This document shows, in pieces, positions 1-7,929 of a stretch of DNA of 64,000 nt (position 1 is the stretch's first letter; each line of letters opens with the position of its first letter). Under the pieces are notes generated by a model that saw only the letters and a list, made by a program, of their open reading frames with translations, was not told the DNA's origin and searched no databases. Made by a program: the position numbers and the translations under genes. Origin of the DNA: Streptomyces sp. HM190 (GTDB taxonomy: Bacteria > Actinomycetota > Actinomycetes > Streptomycetales > Streptomycetaceae); contig NZ_CP047318.1 of NCBI RefSeq assembly GCF_009857135.1, positions 4,278,001-4,342,000 of the forward strand, given 5' to 3'.

Positions 1-276
1 CGCCTTGCTGAAGAACCAACCCGCGGGCGGTTCGTCCGAACGCCACGGCTGGGGGTCGGGCGCCTGCTCCCGCCAACGCGCCGCGAGCATCCGAGCCCTC
101 GCCGATGGCTCGGCGGTCTCCGCGGACCGGATGAAGTCCTCGTCCAGTTCGACGTCGTCCCAGACGCCCCCGGACTCGTCGCGACTCTTGCCTCCGCCCC
201 CTGGCGCCGCCCGGGAACGGCCTCCGGACGCCATGTCCGGCTGCTCGCCCCCGTCGGGTGTGACCTCAGCTGTCAT
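1..276 (-). CDS. Hypothetical protein, partial (C-terminus beyond left edge)
   Basis: A frame starting with ATG at 276 stays open for 92 codons to the left edge. The N-terminal 30 residues are rich in Gly, Ala and Pro and look disordered. They are followed by an acidic stretch (WDDVELDEDFIRSA), then a basic helix-like part (ARARMLAARWREQ) and a Trp-containing stretch (PAGWFFSKA). That low-complexity-then-conserved-block pattern is typical of small actinobacterial conserved proteins, and a membrane segment may follow past the edge. I do not recognise a family. It is on the same strand as the ABC transporter block, 167 bp downstream of it, so it may be cotranscribed or have its own promoter in that gap. 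Confidence 0.6.
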   Translation of the reverse strand, partial: MTAEVTPDGGEQPDMASGGRSRAAPGGGGKSRDESGGVWDDVELDEDFIRSAETAEPSARARMLAARWREQAPDPQPWRSDEPPAGWFFSKA

Positions 277-443
277 CCCCGTGTCCTCCTGCCTCCTGGC
301 CGCCCTTCCTGGCCGTCTCCTACCGCTTCGCTCCCCCTGCCCAGTGTGCCCGGACGTGTGTGAAGCCACCGTCAAGCCCGCGGGGGCCCTCCGGAGCGGC
401 CACGTGCCCGCAAGGGCGCCGCGGCCGCCTCCCCGGAGGTTGC

Positions 444-1163
444 TCACTCCTCGCCGGCCAGCTTCAGCGTCCGCAGCTTCTGCCCCGCGTACCACGTGGC
501 CCCGGCCGTCACGACCGTCAGCAGGATCACCGCCGTGGGCAGTCCGACCTCGGAGGTCACGAGGTCTCCGTCGGTGACCTTCTGGGCCACCGCGAGGGAC
601 CACTGCTGGACGCTGAGCGTGCGCGCCCCCTGCACCAGCGACCCGAACAGGGCCTCCCAGACGAGCGCGTAGACCAGCCCGAAGACGACCGCGTGCCGGG
701 TGACCGTGCCCAGCAGCAGGAACATCGCCGCGTACGCGATGGAGGCGACCAGCGCCGCCACCGTGTAGGCGACCGCGATCTGCTGCCCGTTGCCGTTCAG
801 GATGAGGCCCGCGACGAACGTCGGTATCGCCGAGAAGGCCATGGTCACGGCGATCGCCACGATCAGCTTCGTGGAGATGATCGTCGACCGCTTCACCGGC
901 TTCGCCAGCAGATACACCACCGAGCCGTCATCGATCTCGGGCCCGATCGCACCCGTCCCCGCGATGACGCCGATGATCGGCACCATGGTGGCGAGCGCGA
1001 ACCCGCCGAGCAGGTCGGCCGCCACCTGGTCGTCGGCTCCGCTGAGACCGCGTACGGCCGCGGAGATCACGAGCAGCAGCACCGGCAGCGCGCCGAGAAT
1101 GAGGGCCCGACGGCGGCCGAGCAGAGCCCGGTAGGTGAGCCGGGCGACTGTGGGGTCGTACAT
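444..1163 (-). CDS. ABC-2 type transporter permease
   Basis: The product is 239 aa and mostly hydrophobic, with about six membrane segments. The first follows a basic N-terminus (LLGRRRALILGALPVLLL). The central part has a short amphipathic stretch with Glu/Asp after the second segment (GPEIDDGSVVYLLAKPV), which is typical of ABC-2 exporter permeases. The gene starts 10 bp after the upstream ATPase gene and is the last member of a four-gene minus-strand block (ATPase, permease, ATPase, permease). It probably forms the membrane channel for the adjacent ATPase. The substrate is unknown. Such pairs in Streptomyces are usually annotated as exporters of lipids, peptides or drugs. Confidence 0.85.
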   Translation of the reverse strand: MYDPTVARLTYRALLGRRRALILGALPVLLLVISAAVRGLSGADDQVAADLLGGFALATMVPIIGVIAGTGAIGPEIDDGSVVYLLAKPVKRSTIISTKLIVAIAVTMAFSAIPTFVAGLILNGNGQQIAVAYTVAALVASIAYAAMFLLLGTVTRHAVVFGLVYALVWEALFGSLVQGARTLSVQQWSLAVAQKVTDGDLVTSEVGLPTAVILLTVVTAGATWYAGQKLRTLKLAGEE

Positions 1164-1173
1164 CTTCGGCCTC

Positions 1174-2085
1174 CTACGCCGCGACCAGATACGAGAACAC
1201 GGACTCCAGGGACTCGTCCGACGGCGAGACCGTGAGCAGACGGATGCCCTGGTCCCGGGCGACCTTCGGCAACAGAGCGGTGAACCGTCCGAAGTCGACG
1301 GCCTGGATGCGCAGCGCGCCCTCGGTCACGTCCACTTCGATGCCGGCGGTGGACGGGTCGGCGATCAGTGCGGCTGCCAGTGCCCGGTCGTCGCTGGAAC
1401 GCACCAGATAGACGTGCGGCCGGTCGGTCATCAGGCGCCGGATGCGCCGGAAGTCGCCGCTCGCCGCGTGCCGCCCGGCGACTATCACCTCGATGTGGGA
1501 GGCCAACTGCTCCACCTCTTCGAGGATGTGCGAGGAGAACAGCACCGATCGGCCCTCGTCGCCCATGCGCCGCAGCAGGTCCATGAGCTGCATGCGCTGG
1601 CGCGGGTCCATCCCGTTGAACGGCTCGTCGAGCAGCAGCAGGGACGGGTCGTGGACCAGCGCGGACGCCATCTTCACGCGCTGCCGCATGCCCTTGGAGT
1701 ACGTCGAGATCTTGCGGTCCTGCGCGTACTCCATCTCCACCGTGGCGAGCGCCCGTTGGGCCGCAGTCGCGCCCAGACCCTGCAACTCGGCGTTGGCGAG
1801 GACGAATTCGCGGCCCGTGAGGAAGTCGTACATCGCCTCCCGTTCCGGGACGATGCCGATGTCCTTGTAGATCTGCTCGTTGCGCCACACCGGCCGGCCG
1901 TCGAGGGTGACCGCGCCCGTGGAGGGGGCGAGGAAGCCGCCCATCATGTTGATGAGGGTGGACTTCCCGGCGCCGTTCGGGCCGAGGAGGCCGGTGACGC
2001 CGGGGCCGATGGTCATCGTGATGTCGTTGACCGCCACCACGTTGCCGAACCAGCGTGAGACGTGGTCGATGTTGAGCGTGGTCAC
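1174..2085 (-). CDS. ABC transporter ATP-binding protein
   Basis: The 303-aa product has a Walker A motif (GPNGAGKS, about residues 35–42), an ABC signature in the variant form YSKGMRQRV (about 129–137) and a Walker B with catalytic Glu (LLLLDEP, about 149–155), followed by a roughly 90-residue C-terminal domain. This is the layout of DrrA/CcmA-like export ATPases. The start is GTG and overlaps the stop of the upstream permease by 4 bp (GTGA), so translation is probably coupled. It most likely powers the permease encoded at 444–1163. The substrate cannot be told from sequence. Confidence 0.9.
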   Translation of the reverse strand: MTTLNIDHVSRWFGNVVAVNDITMTIGPGVTGLLGPNGAGKSTLINMMGGFLAPSTGAVTLDGRPVWRNEQIYKDIGIVPEREAMYDFLTGREFVLANAELQGLGATAAQRALATVEMEYAQDRKISTYSKGMRQRVKMASALVHDPSLLLLDEPFNGMDPRQRMQLMDLLRRMGDEGRSVLFSSHILEEVEQLASHIEVIVAGRHAASGDFRRIRRLMTDRPHVYLVRSSDDRALAAALIADPSTAGIEVDVTEGALRIQAVDFGRFTALLPKVARDQGIRLLTVSPSDESLESVFSYLVAA

Positions 2086-3020
2086 AGCCCGGCCTTTCGG
2101 TAGCGGCGCATCAGCAGGCCGTAGGAGCCCGCGATGAGACCCAGGACGACGAGGAGGTAGACGACTCCCTGTCCGCCGGACGGCCCATGCCCACCGGGGA
2201 AGGCGGAGGTGGCGCCCAGGAAGGCGGTCTGCACACCGTCTATCAGCGTGATCGGCGAGAAGAGTCCGAGCCAGGGGATCACGTCACTGCTGGACTGCAC
2301 GTCGGCGATGGCCTGTACGACGGACACGGCCCCGTAGGAGATGGTGAAGACCGCGATGACGGCGGCGATGCCGAACCCTCGGCGGGGCGTGACCGCCGAG
2401 ATGACCAGGCCGATGCCGGCGAAGAGGAGTGACAGGAGTGCCACGGACACCAGTCCTTGTGCGAAGCCCTTGGTCTGGTCGGTGAAGTCCAGCTTGGCCA
2501 GAAGGGCGCCCACGTAGAGCACGACGAGAGGGACGGCGGTGATGATGAAGAGCGCCGAGGCCAGCGCGGCGTACTTGGAGCGCACGTAGTCCGAGGTCTC
2601 GATCGGGCGCGAGAAGTACAACGGCACTGTTTTGAAGCGCAGATCGAGGGAGACGGCCTGGGGCGCCTGGGAGGCGCCGTACAGGCCGATGACGGCCTGC
2701 ATGATGATCGCGTAGTCGGTGTACTTGATGGGCAGGTCGTTTGCCTTGGTGGCGACCGCGACCGCCACCATGATGGCCGCCGGCACGCACATCACCGCGA
2801 AGAGCATCATCGGCAGCACCTTGGACTTGGCCGAACGGCCGAGCCCGTACGCGCCGCGCAGAGACTGCGAGTACAGCGAGCGGCGGGCGTAGGCGCGGCC
2901 CAGACGGGGGCCGTCGTAGCTGCGGTAGCCGATGTTGTGGATCCGGCTCTGTTCGCCGGTGCGTGTGGGCTGTGCACCGGCGTGGGCCGGGGCCTGGGCC
3001 CGGGTCTGCTCAACCGCCAT
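2082..3020 (-). CDS. ABC-2 type transporter permease
   Basis: The product is 312 aa when started at the ATG at 3020. The frame is open further upstream, but that part overlaps the ATPase gene and is compositionally a shadow. The chosen start overlaps the upstream stop by 11 bp. The first 60 residues are polar (Gln, Thr, Arg) and end in RSYDGPRLGRAYARRSLY. Six or so membrane segments follow, for example around MMLFAVMCVPAAIMVAVAVA and the Gly-rich last one near the C-terminus. It pairs with the ATPase at 3010–4005. It is larger than the second permease of the block, so the two pairs are related but not recent copies. Confidence 0.85.
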   Translation of the reverse strand: MAVEQTRAQAPAHAGAQPTRTGEQSRIHNIGYRSYDGPRLGRAYARRSLYSQSLRGAYGLGRSAKSKVLPMMLFAVMCVPAAIMVAVAVATKANDLPIKYTDYAIIMQAVIGLYGASQAPQAVSLDLRFKTVPLYFSRPIETSDYVRSKYAALASALFIITAVPLVVLYVGALLAKLDFTDQTKGFAQGLVSVALLSLLFAGIGLVISAVTPRRGFGIAAVIAVFTISYGAVSVVQAIADVQSSSDVIPWLGLFSPITLIDGVQTAFLGATSAFPGGHGPSGGQGVVYLLVVLGLIAGSYGLLMRRYRKAGL

Positions 3021-4005
3021 GGCCGACCGTCTCCTTCCAGGCATCCTGCGTCCGCTGGGAAATCGCCTGCTCGTCGCCGTCCTGGAACACCTCGGCGATG
3101 TGGTGCCTGCGCTGCTCCATGCGGACCAGACCGAGACCCAGGTCGGCGACCACGTCACGGATCAGGTCGTAGGTCTCCTCGCCCTGCGCGGTGAGCAGCA
3201 GGATGTGGCCGGCGCCGGGGAGGCCGCTGCCGTCGGAGACGGTCACACCACGCGCGTGGAGTGCCTCGCGCAGCGCGCGGGTGCCGTCGGGGTGCTCGTC
3301 GGTGTCCGTGACCTCGATCGCGAGGGTGGCCGTGCTCTGCGTGAAGTCCCGCGTGGAACTGGACCGCAGAAGCTTGCCACCGTCGATCACCACGACGTGG
3401 TCGCAGGTGCGCTCCAGCTCGCCCAGCAGGTGCGACGTGACCAGGACCGAGATACCGAAGTCGGTGTGGATGCGGCGGATCAGGCCGAGCATCTCGTCCC
3501 GGCCGACCGGGTCGAGGCCGTTCGTCGGCTCGTCCAGAAAGACCAGCTGCGGGTCGTGCACCAGGGCCTGGGCCAGCTTCACACGCTGCTTCATGCCGGT
3601 GGAGTAGCCGCCCATCGGGCGGTACCGCTCCTCGTAGAGGCCGACGTGGCGCAGGGTGTCGGCGGTCCGCTCGCGCGCGGCGGTCGGCGGGAGCCCTGAC
3701 ATCCGGGCCATGTGCACGACGAACTCGGTGGCCGACACGTCGGGCGGAAGGCAGTCGTGCTCCGGCATGTAACCGACGCGCTCGCGGATGGCGCCGCCCT
3801 CGCTGGCGACGTTCAGTCCGAGCACCTCGGCACGGCCTTCCGTGGCGGGGGACAGACCCAGGAGGATCTTGATCAGCGTGGACTTGCCGGCGCCATTGGC
3901 GCCGACGAGTCCCGTCACACCGGGTCCGATGTCCACGGAGAGCCGGTCAAGGGCGGTCACCCTCGGGAACCGCTTGCTCAGGCTTTCGGTCGCGATCACA
4001 GTCAC
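3010..4005 (-). CDS. ABC transporter ATP-binding protein
   Basis: The 331-aa product starts with GTG (4003–4005) and is the first gene of the transporter block. It has Walker A GANGAGKS (about 35–42), signature YSTGMKQRVKLA, Walker B LVFLDEPTNGLD and the switch His in VTSHLLGELE. The C-terminal 90 residues resemble the DUF4162-like tail of DrrA-type exporters. It shares its N-terminal layout with the second ATPase of the block (TGLxGxNGAGKSTLI), so the two ATPases are paralogous. Expression is probably driven from the 321-bp divergent gap upstream. Confidence 0.9.
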   Translation of the reverse strand: MTVIATESLSKRFPRVTALDRLSVDIGPGVTGLVGANGAGKSTLIKILLGLSPATEGRAEVLGLNVASEGGAIRERVGYMPEHDCLPPDVSATEFVVHMARMSGLPPTAARERTADTLRHVGLYEERYRPMGGYSTGMKQRVKLAQALVHDPQLVFLDEPTNGLDPVGRDEMLGLIRRIHTDFGISVLVTSHLLGELERTCDHVVVIDGGKLLRSSSTRDFTQSTATLAIEVTDTDEHPDGTRALREALHARGVTVSDGSGLPGAGHILLLTAQGEETYDLIRDVVADLGLGLVRMEQRRHHIAEVFQDGDEQAISQRTQDAWKETVGHGG

Positions 4006-4326
4006 GTTCTCGACACTAGGGCCGGGAGGCCTTGGTGGTCGTCACCCCGCAGAGCTGTCTCGACGTCACCCTCGAGTCGTACGGGCCCGTAGGGGGCGTC
4101 AGCCGCCAGTCCCCCTAGGGGTCACCCTGAGGTCGAACAATCGGCAGACCGGGGCGCGGCGGGAGTGGTCGCCGCGATGGGAGAACGACCGGCGCCTCCA
4201 TCTGGTGCCCGCGGTTCTCCACAGCCTGGGCCACCGCTCTTGACGCAGCCTCCTGTCACTGTCACATTCATCAATGTCACATTGCGGACACGGACCGTAG
4301 TCAACGGAGACAGGTGGGGCGGTGAC
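4006..4326. other. Divergent intergenic region with palindromes
   Basis: The gap separates the minus-strand ABC block from the plus-strand M24 operon, and no gene fits here. It holds a perfect 12-bp palindrome TACGGGCCCGTA at 4080–4091, CCCCCTAGGGG at about 4111–4121, and several GTCACCC repeats on the ABC-promoter side. On the operon side there is a TTGACG hexamer at 4240–4245 followed by a TGTCAC repeat cluster (listed separately). This layout suggests two divergent promoters, each with its own operator. Confidence 0.5.
4254..4283 (+). promoter_or_regulatory. Candidate operator/promoter of the M24–ephD-like operon
   Basis: Three TGTCAC copies occur at 4254, 4260 and 4275; the last two extend to TGTCACATT. 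Within them ACATT and AATGT form an inverted repeat around CATC. A TTGACG box at 4240–4245 lies where a –35 would put the repeats over the –10 region. Such layouts are typical of TetR-type or other dimeric repressor sites. The regulator is not identified; the MerR gene at the end of the operon is one candidate. Confidence 0.35.
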
Positions 4327-5172
4327 ATGACCTCGGTGACAGGGGAACGCACGGCGGACCTACGAGGGTTCCGTGAGGTGCAGGCCCTCGCATACGAGTG
4401 CGCGGAAGCGGTCTCGGCACAGCTCAGACCGGGCGTGACCGAGCGCGAGGCGGCGCGGATGCAGCGCCGCTGGCTGCGGGAGCGCGGGGTGCGGGACTGG
4501 TTCCACCTGCCCTTCGCCTGGTTCGGTGACCGCACGGCGTTCGTGAACTTCCGCATACCTCTGCAGTTCTTCCCCACCGACCGCCGCCTCGAGCCGGGCA
4601 TGCCGTTCATCCTCGACATGGCCCCCGTCTACAAGGGCCGCACCGCGGACATCGGCTACTCGGGCTGCCTCGGTCCCAGTCCCCTGCACGACAGGCTGAT
4701 GGCGGACCTCGAAGCGCACCGGGAGCTGATCCTGCGCGAGGTGCGCGAGCGGCGTTCGCTGCGGGAGATCTACGAGAACGTGGACCGGCTCATGGTCCGC
4801 CAGGGGTACGCCAACCGCCATCGCGCGTACCCCTTCGGCGTCATCGCGCACAAGGTCGACCGGGTCAAGGAACGTCGCTGGTCACCCCATGTCCTCGGGT
4901 TCGGCACACAGGCGCTGAAGGGCCTGGCGGCAGACGCGTTGCACGGGCACCGTGACGGCTGGTCGCCCTTGTGGTCCCCGTACCGGTTCTCGGACCATCC
5001 GCCGCAGCCCGGTCTGTGGGCCGTCGAGCCGCACCTCGGCTTCCGCGGGACGGGCGCCAAGTTCGAGGAGATCCTGGTCGTCACCGACTCCCGGGACCCG
5101 GAGGAGAGCGCGTTCTGGCTGGACGACGACCTGCCGCACGTACGGCGGTGGGCGGAGGAGAAGTGCCGATGA
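4327..5172 (+). CDS. M24-family peptidase-like protein (creatinase/aminopeptidase fold)
   Basis: The 281-aa product starts at ATG 4327; an in-frame upstream extension to 4165 lacks a good ribosome-binding site and runs through the operator region. The M24 metal-ligand pattern is visible: two Asp in LDMAPVYKGRTADIG, a His in the GVIAHKVDR region, and two Glu in VEPHLGFRG…FEEILVVTD. The protein therefore has the pita-bread fold and probably binds two metals. The family includes aminopeptidase P, prolidase and creatinase, and the actual substrate is unknown. It is the first gene of a tightly coupled operon (ATGA overlap with the next gene), which suggests a role in the same lipid- or epoxide-related pathway. 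Confidence 0.8.
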   Translation: MTSVTGERTADLRGFREVQALAYECAEAVSAQLRPGVTEREAARMQRRWLRERGVRDWFHLPFAWFGDRTAFVNFRIPLQFFPTDRRLEPGMPFILDMAPVYKGRTADIGYSGCLGPSPLHDRLMADLEAHRELILREVRERRSLREIYENVDRLMVRQGYANRHRAYPFGVIAHKVDRVKERRWSPHVLGFGTQALKGLAADALHGHRDGWSPLWSPYRFSDHPPQPGLWAVEPHLGFRGTGAKFEEILVVTDSRDPEESAFWLDDDLPHVRRWAEEKCR

Positions 5173-6956
5173 GCGAGGGGGAAGAGGTGGAGGCTCCGGT
5201 GGGGCAGACGGGTGCGCGAGAGCGCAGGGTGCGCGCCGACGGGGTCGAGCTGTGCGTTGCCGAACTGGGTGACCCCGAGCAGCCGACGGTGCTGCTCGTG
5301 CACGGCTATCCAGACTCCAAGGAGGTCTGGTCCGAGGTCGCGGCGCGCCTCGCCGAGCGTTTCCATGTGGTGTTGTACGACGTGCGCGGCCACGGCGGGT
5401 CGACGGCGCCGCGACCGTTGCGCGGCGGGTTCACCCTGGAGAAACTGACGGACGACTTCCTGGCGGTCGTGAACGCCGTCAGCCCCGAGCGGCCCGTTCA
5501 TCTCGTGGGACACGACTGGGGCTCGGTGCAGGGCTGGGAGTTCGTGACGGTCAAGCGCACCGAGGGCCGTATCGCGTCCTTCACGTCGATGTCCGGACCG
5601 TCGCTCGACCACCTCGGCCACTGGATCAAGCGGCGCACGAAGTTCCCCACTCCGCGCCGGCTCGGCCAGCTTCTCGACCAGGGCGTCAGGTCCTGGTACA
5701 TCTACGCCCTCCACACCCCCGGACTGCCCGAGTTCGCCTGGCGCGGCCCGCTCGGCAAGCGGTGGCCCCGCATGATCCAGCGGGCCGAGAAACTGTCGCC
5801 GGGCGGAGGCTATCCGTCCAGGTCGCTGCCCGAGGACGCCGCGCACGGCGTATGGCTGTACCGGGACAACGTACGCCCCCGTCTCGCCGCGCCGCGGGAC
5901 GACGCGTACGCGCACGCGCCCGTGCAGCTCATCACCCCCCTCGAAGACGCGTTCCTGTCCGAGCGGCTCTACGACGAACTGGAGCAGTGGGCTCCACGAC
6001 TGGTCCGCCGCACTCTGCCCGCCAAGCACTGGATCCCGCGCACACGCCCTCACCAACTGGCCTCCTGGATCACCGAGTTCGTCACGGCCACCGAGGGCGG
6101 ACGCCCGGCGCCGACCGCCACCGGCAAGTACGCCGACCGGTTCGGGGGGCAGTTGGTGCTGGTCACTGGCGCGGCGGGCGGGATCGGCCGGGCCACCGCC
6201 TTCGCGTTCGCCGAAGCCGGTGCGCGCGTCATCGCCGTCGACCGGGACACGGAGGGCGCGGCCCGCACCGCGGAACTGTCCCGGCTGATCGGCGCGCCCG
6301 AGGCATGGGCCGAGACAGTCGACGTCTCCGACGAGCAGGCCATGGAGAAACTCGCCGAGAAGGTCGCCACCGAGTACGGCGTGGTGGACGTCCTCGTGAA
6401 CAACGCGGGGATCGGGCTCTCGGGTTCCTTCCTCGACACCACGCCCGAGGACTGGCGGAAGGTCCTCGACGTCAACCTGTGGGGCGTGATCCACGGCTGC
6501 CGCCTCTTCGGCAGACAGATGGCCGAGCGCGGGCAGGGCGGCCACATCGTCAACACCGCCTCGGCCGCGGCCTATCTGCCCTCACGGACCCTGCCCGCCT
6601 ACAGCACCTCCAAGGCGGCCGTCCTCATGCTCAGCGAATGCCTCCGCGCGGAGCTTTCCGGCCAGGGCATCGGGGTCTCGGCGATCTGTCCCGGCATCAT
6701 CAACACGACCATCACCTCGACCGCTCGCTTCGTCGGCGTCGACGCCGAGGAGGAGAAGCGCCGGCAGCGGAACGCCGCCCGGCTGTACGGTCTGCGGAAC
6801 TACCCTCCGGAGAAGGTCGCGGACGCCGTTCTGCGGGCGGTGGTGCGCAACCAGGCCGTGGTGCCCGTCACCCCGGAGGCCCGCGGGGGACGCCTCTTGT
6901 CACGCTTCACTCCGAAGGCGCTGCGCGCGCTCGCCCGACTGGAGCCGCGGCTGTGA
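5169..6956 (+). CDS. EphD-like fusion: alpha/beta-hydrolase (epoxide hydrolase type) + short-chain dehydrogenase
   Basis: The 595-aa product starts at ATG 5169, overlapping the previous stop (ATGA). Residues 1–310 form an alpha/beta-hydrolase with oxyanion loop HGYPDS (45–50), nucleophile elbow GHDWGS with Asp116 in place of Ser, and late His287 in KHWIP. An Asp nucleophile points to epoxide hydrolase or dehalogenase chemistry. Residues 325–595 form an SDR: TGAAGGIG (333–340) for NAD(P), NNAG (411–414), Ser465 and YSTSK (Tyr478, Lys482). The same two-domain order is known from mycobacterial EphD, which acts on epoxy mycolates. Streptomyces makes no mycolic acids, so the substrate here must differ; an epoxidised fatty acid or terpenoid is inference. 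Confidence 0.85.
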   Translation: MSEGEEVEAPVGQTGARERRVRADGVELCVAELGDPEQPTVLLVHGYPDSKEVWSEVAARLAERFHVVLYDVRGHGGSTAPRPLRGGFTLEKLTDDFLAVVNAVSPERPVHLVGHDWGSVQGWEFVTVKRTEGRIASFTSMSGPSLDHLGHWIKRRTKFPTPRRLGQLLDQGVRSWYIYALHTPGLPEFAWRGPLGKRWPRMIQRAEKLSPGGGYPSRSLPEDAAHGVWLYRDNVRPRLAAPRDDAYAHAPVQLITPLEDAFLSERLYDELEQWAPRLVRRTLPAKHWIPRTRPHQLASWITEFVTATEGGRPAPTATGKYADRFGGQLVLVTGAAGGIGRATAFAFAEAGARVIAVDRDTEGAARTAELSRLIGAPEAWAETVDVSDEQAMEKLAEKVATEYGVVDVLVNNAGIGLSGSFLDTTPEDWRKVLDVNLWGVIHGCRLFGRQMAERGQGGHIVNTASAAAYLPSRTLPAYSTSKAAVLMLSECLRAELSGQGIGVSAICPGIINTTITSTARFVGVDAEEEKRRQRNAARLYGLRNYPPEKVADAVLRAVVRNQAVVPVTPEARGGRLLSRFTPKALRALARLEPRL

Positions 6957-7882
6957 GCCCGTACGCAGAGCAACCCGAGGACGGGGCGGAGCGGCACGCG
7001 ATCGCGCCACGAAGGGTGTCCTTCGACTGGGAGAGGACTCCGCTGCACTGGATCCCCGACGAGCCGACCGCCACCCACGTGATCAACGTGCTGCATCTGC
7101 TGCTGCCGGCGGGGGAACGGTGGTTCGTGAAGGTCTTCAAGGAGGCCCTGCCGCTGGTCACGGACCGCGAACTCCGCAAGGACGTGAAGGGGTTCATGGG
7201 GCAGGAAGCCACACACAGCGTGCAGCACGCGCATGTGCTGAACCATCTCGCGGAACAGCGGCTCGACACCGCGGACTTCACCAGATACGTCGACTTCCTC
7301 TTCGAGAAGCTTCTCGGCGAGAGGCCTCCCCTGGGAGCGCCGATCCCGGCCCGGGAGTGGCTGCGCTTCCGACTGTCGTTGATCGCGGCGATCGAGCAGT
7401 TCACGGCGGTGCTGGGCGACTGGGTCCTGGCTGCGGAGGGGCTCGACCGGGCCGGAGCCGACGAGGTCATGCTCGACCTGCTGCGCTGGCACGGCGCGGA
7501 AGAGGTCGAACACCGTGCGGTTGCCTTCGACATGTACCAGCACTGCGGCGGCCGGGGCCGGCCCCGCTACGCCCGCCGTGTCGCCGGGATGGCGGTCACG
7601 GCGCCGATGATGCTCTACATGTGGGTGTGGGGCACCGCGTATCTGATACGGCACGACCCGCAGCTCGCCGGACGCCTGCGCTACTCCCTCGCCGCGCACA
7701 ACAGAGCTGTCCGTAAAGGGCTGCTGCCCACCTGGAAGGAGCTCGGCGCGGCCGTGCCCCGCTATCTGCGGCGCTCCTACCATCCCTCTCAGGAGGGTTC
7801 GCTGCGCAGGGCTGTCGAGTATCTTGCGCAGTCGCCCGCGGCGCGTACGGCGGCAGCCGCGATCGTACGGGCGGGGACGTAG
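6953..7882 (+). CDS. PF10118-type predicted metal-dependent hydrolase
   Basis: The 309-aa product starts with GTG 6953, overlapping the previous stop by 4 bp. The sequence has Glu/His-rich helices: GQEATHSVQHAH (about 83–94), and later HGAEEVEHRAVAFDMYQH (about 184–201). These resemble the ligand spacing of ferritin-like di-metal helical proteins and match the PF10118 'metal-dependent hydrolase' family. A possible membrane-associated stretch follows (MMLYMWVWGTAYL). Family members often sit beside SDR/hydrolase genes. The activity is unproven. Coupling to the EphD-like gene suggests the two act on the same compound. Confidence 0.75.
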   Translation: MSPYAEQPEDGAERHAIAPRRVSFDWERTPLHWIPDEPTATHVINVLHLLLPAGERWFVKVFKEALPLVTDRELRKDVKGFMGQEATHSVQHAHVLNHLAEQRLDTADFTRYVDFLFEKLLGERPPLGAPIPAREWLRFRLSLIAAIEQFTAVLGDWVLAAEGLDRAGADEVMLDLLRWHGAEEVEHRAVAFDMYQHCGGRGRPRYARRVAGMAVTAPMMLYMWVWGTAYLIRHDPQLAGRLRYSLAAHNRAVRKGLLPTWKELGAAVPRYLRRSYHPSQEGSLRRAVEYLAQSPAARTAAAAIVRAGT

Positions 7883-7929
7883 ACGGCGTGCTCGCCAGGC
7901 CGGCACAGGGAGAAGGGGGCGGGGAAGGT

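Noticed and set aside
2935..2943. DnaA-box-like TTGTGGATC inside the ABC permease gene
   Set aside because: A single near-match within coding sequence is expected by chance; no second box lies nearby.
4770..6545. Long open frame antisense to the M24/EphD-like genes (591 codons)
   Set aside because: In high-GC DNA the strand opposite a real gene often stays open. This frame has no ribosome-binding site, no family motifs and an Arg/His/Gly-rich shadow composition, while the plus strand carries clear catalytic motifs.
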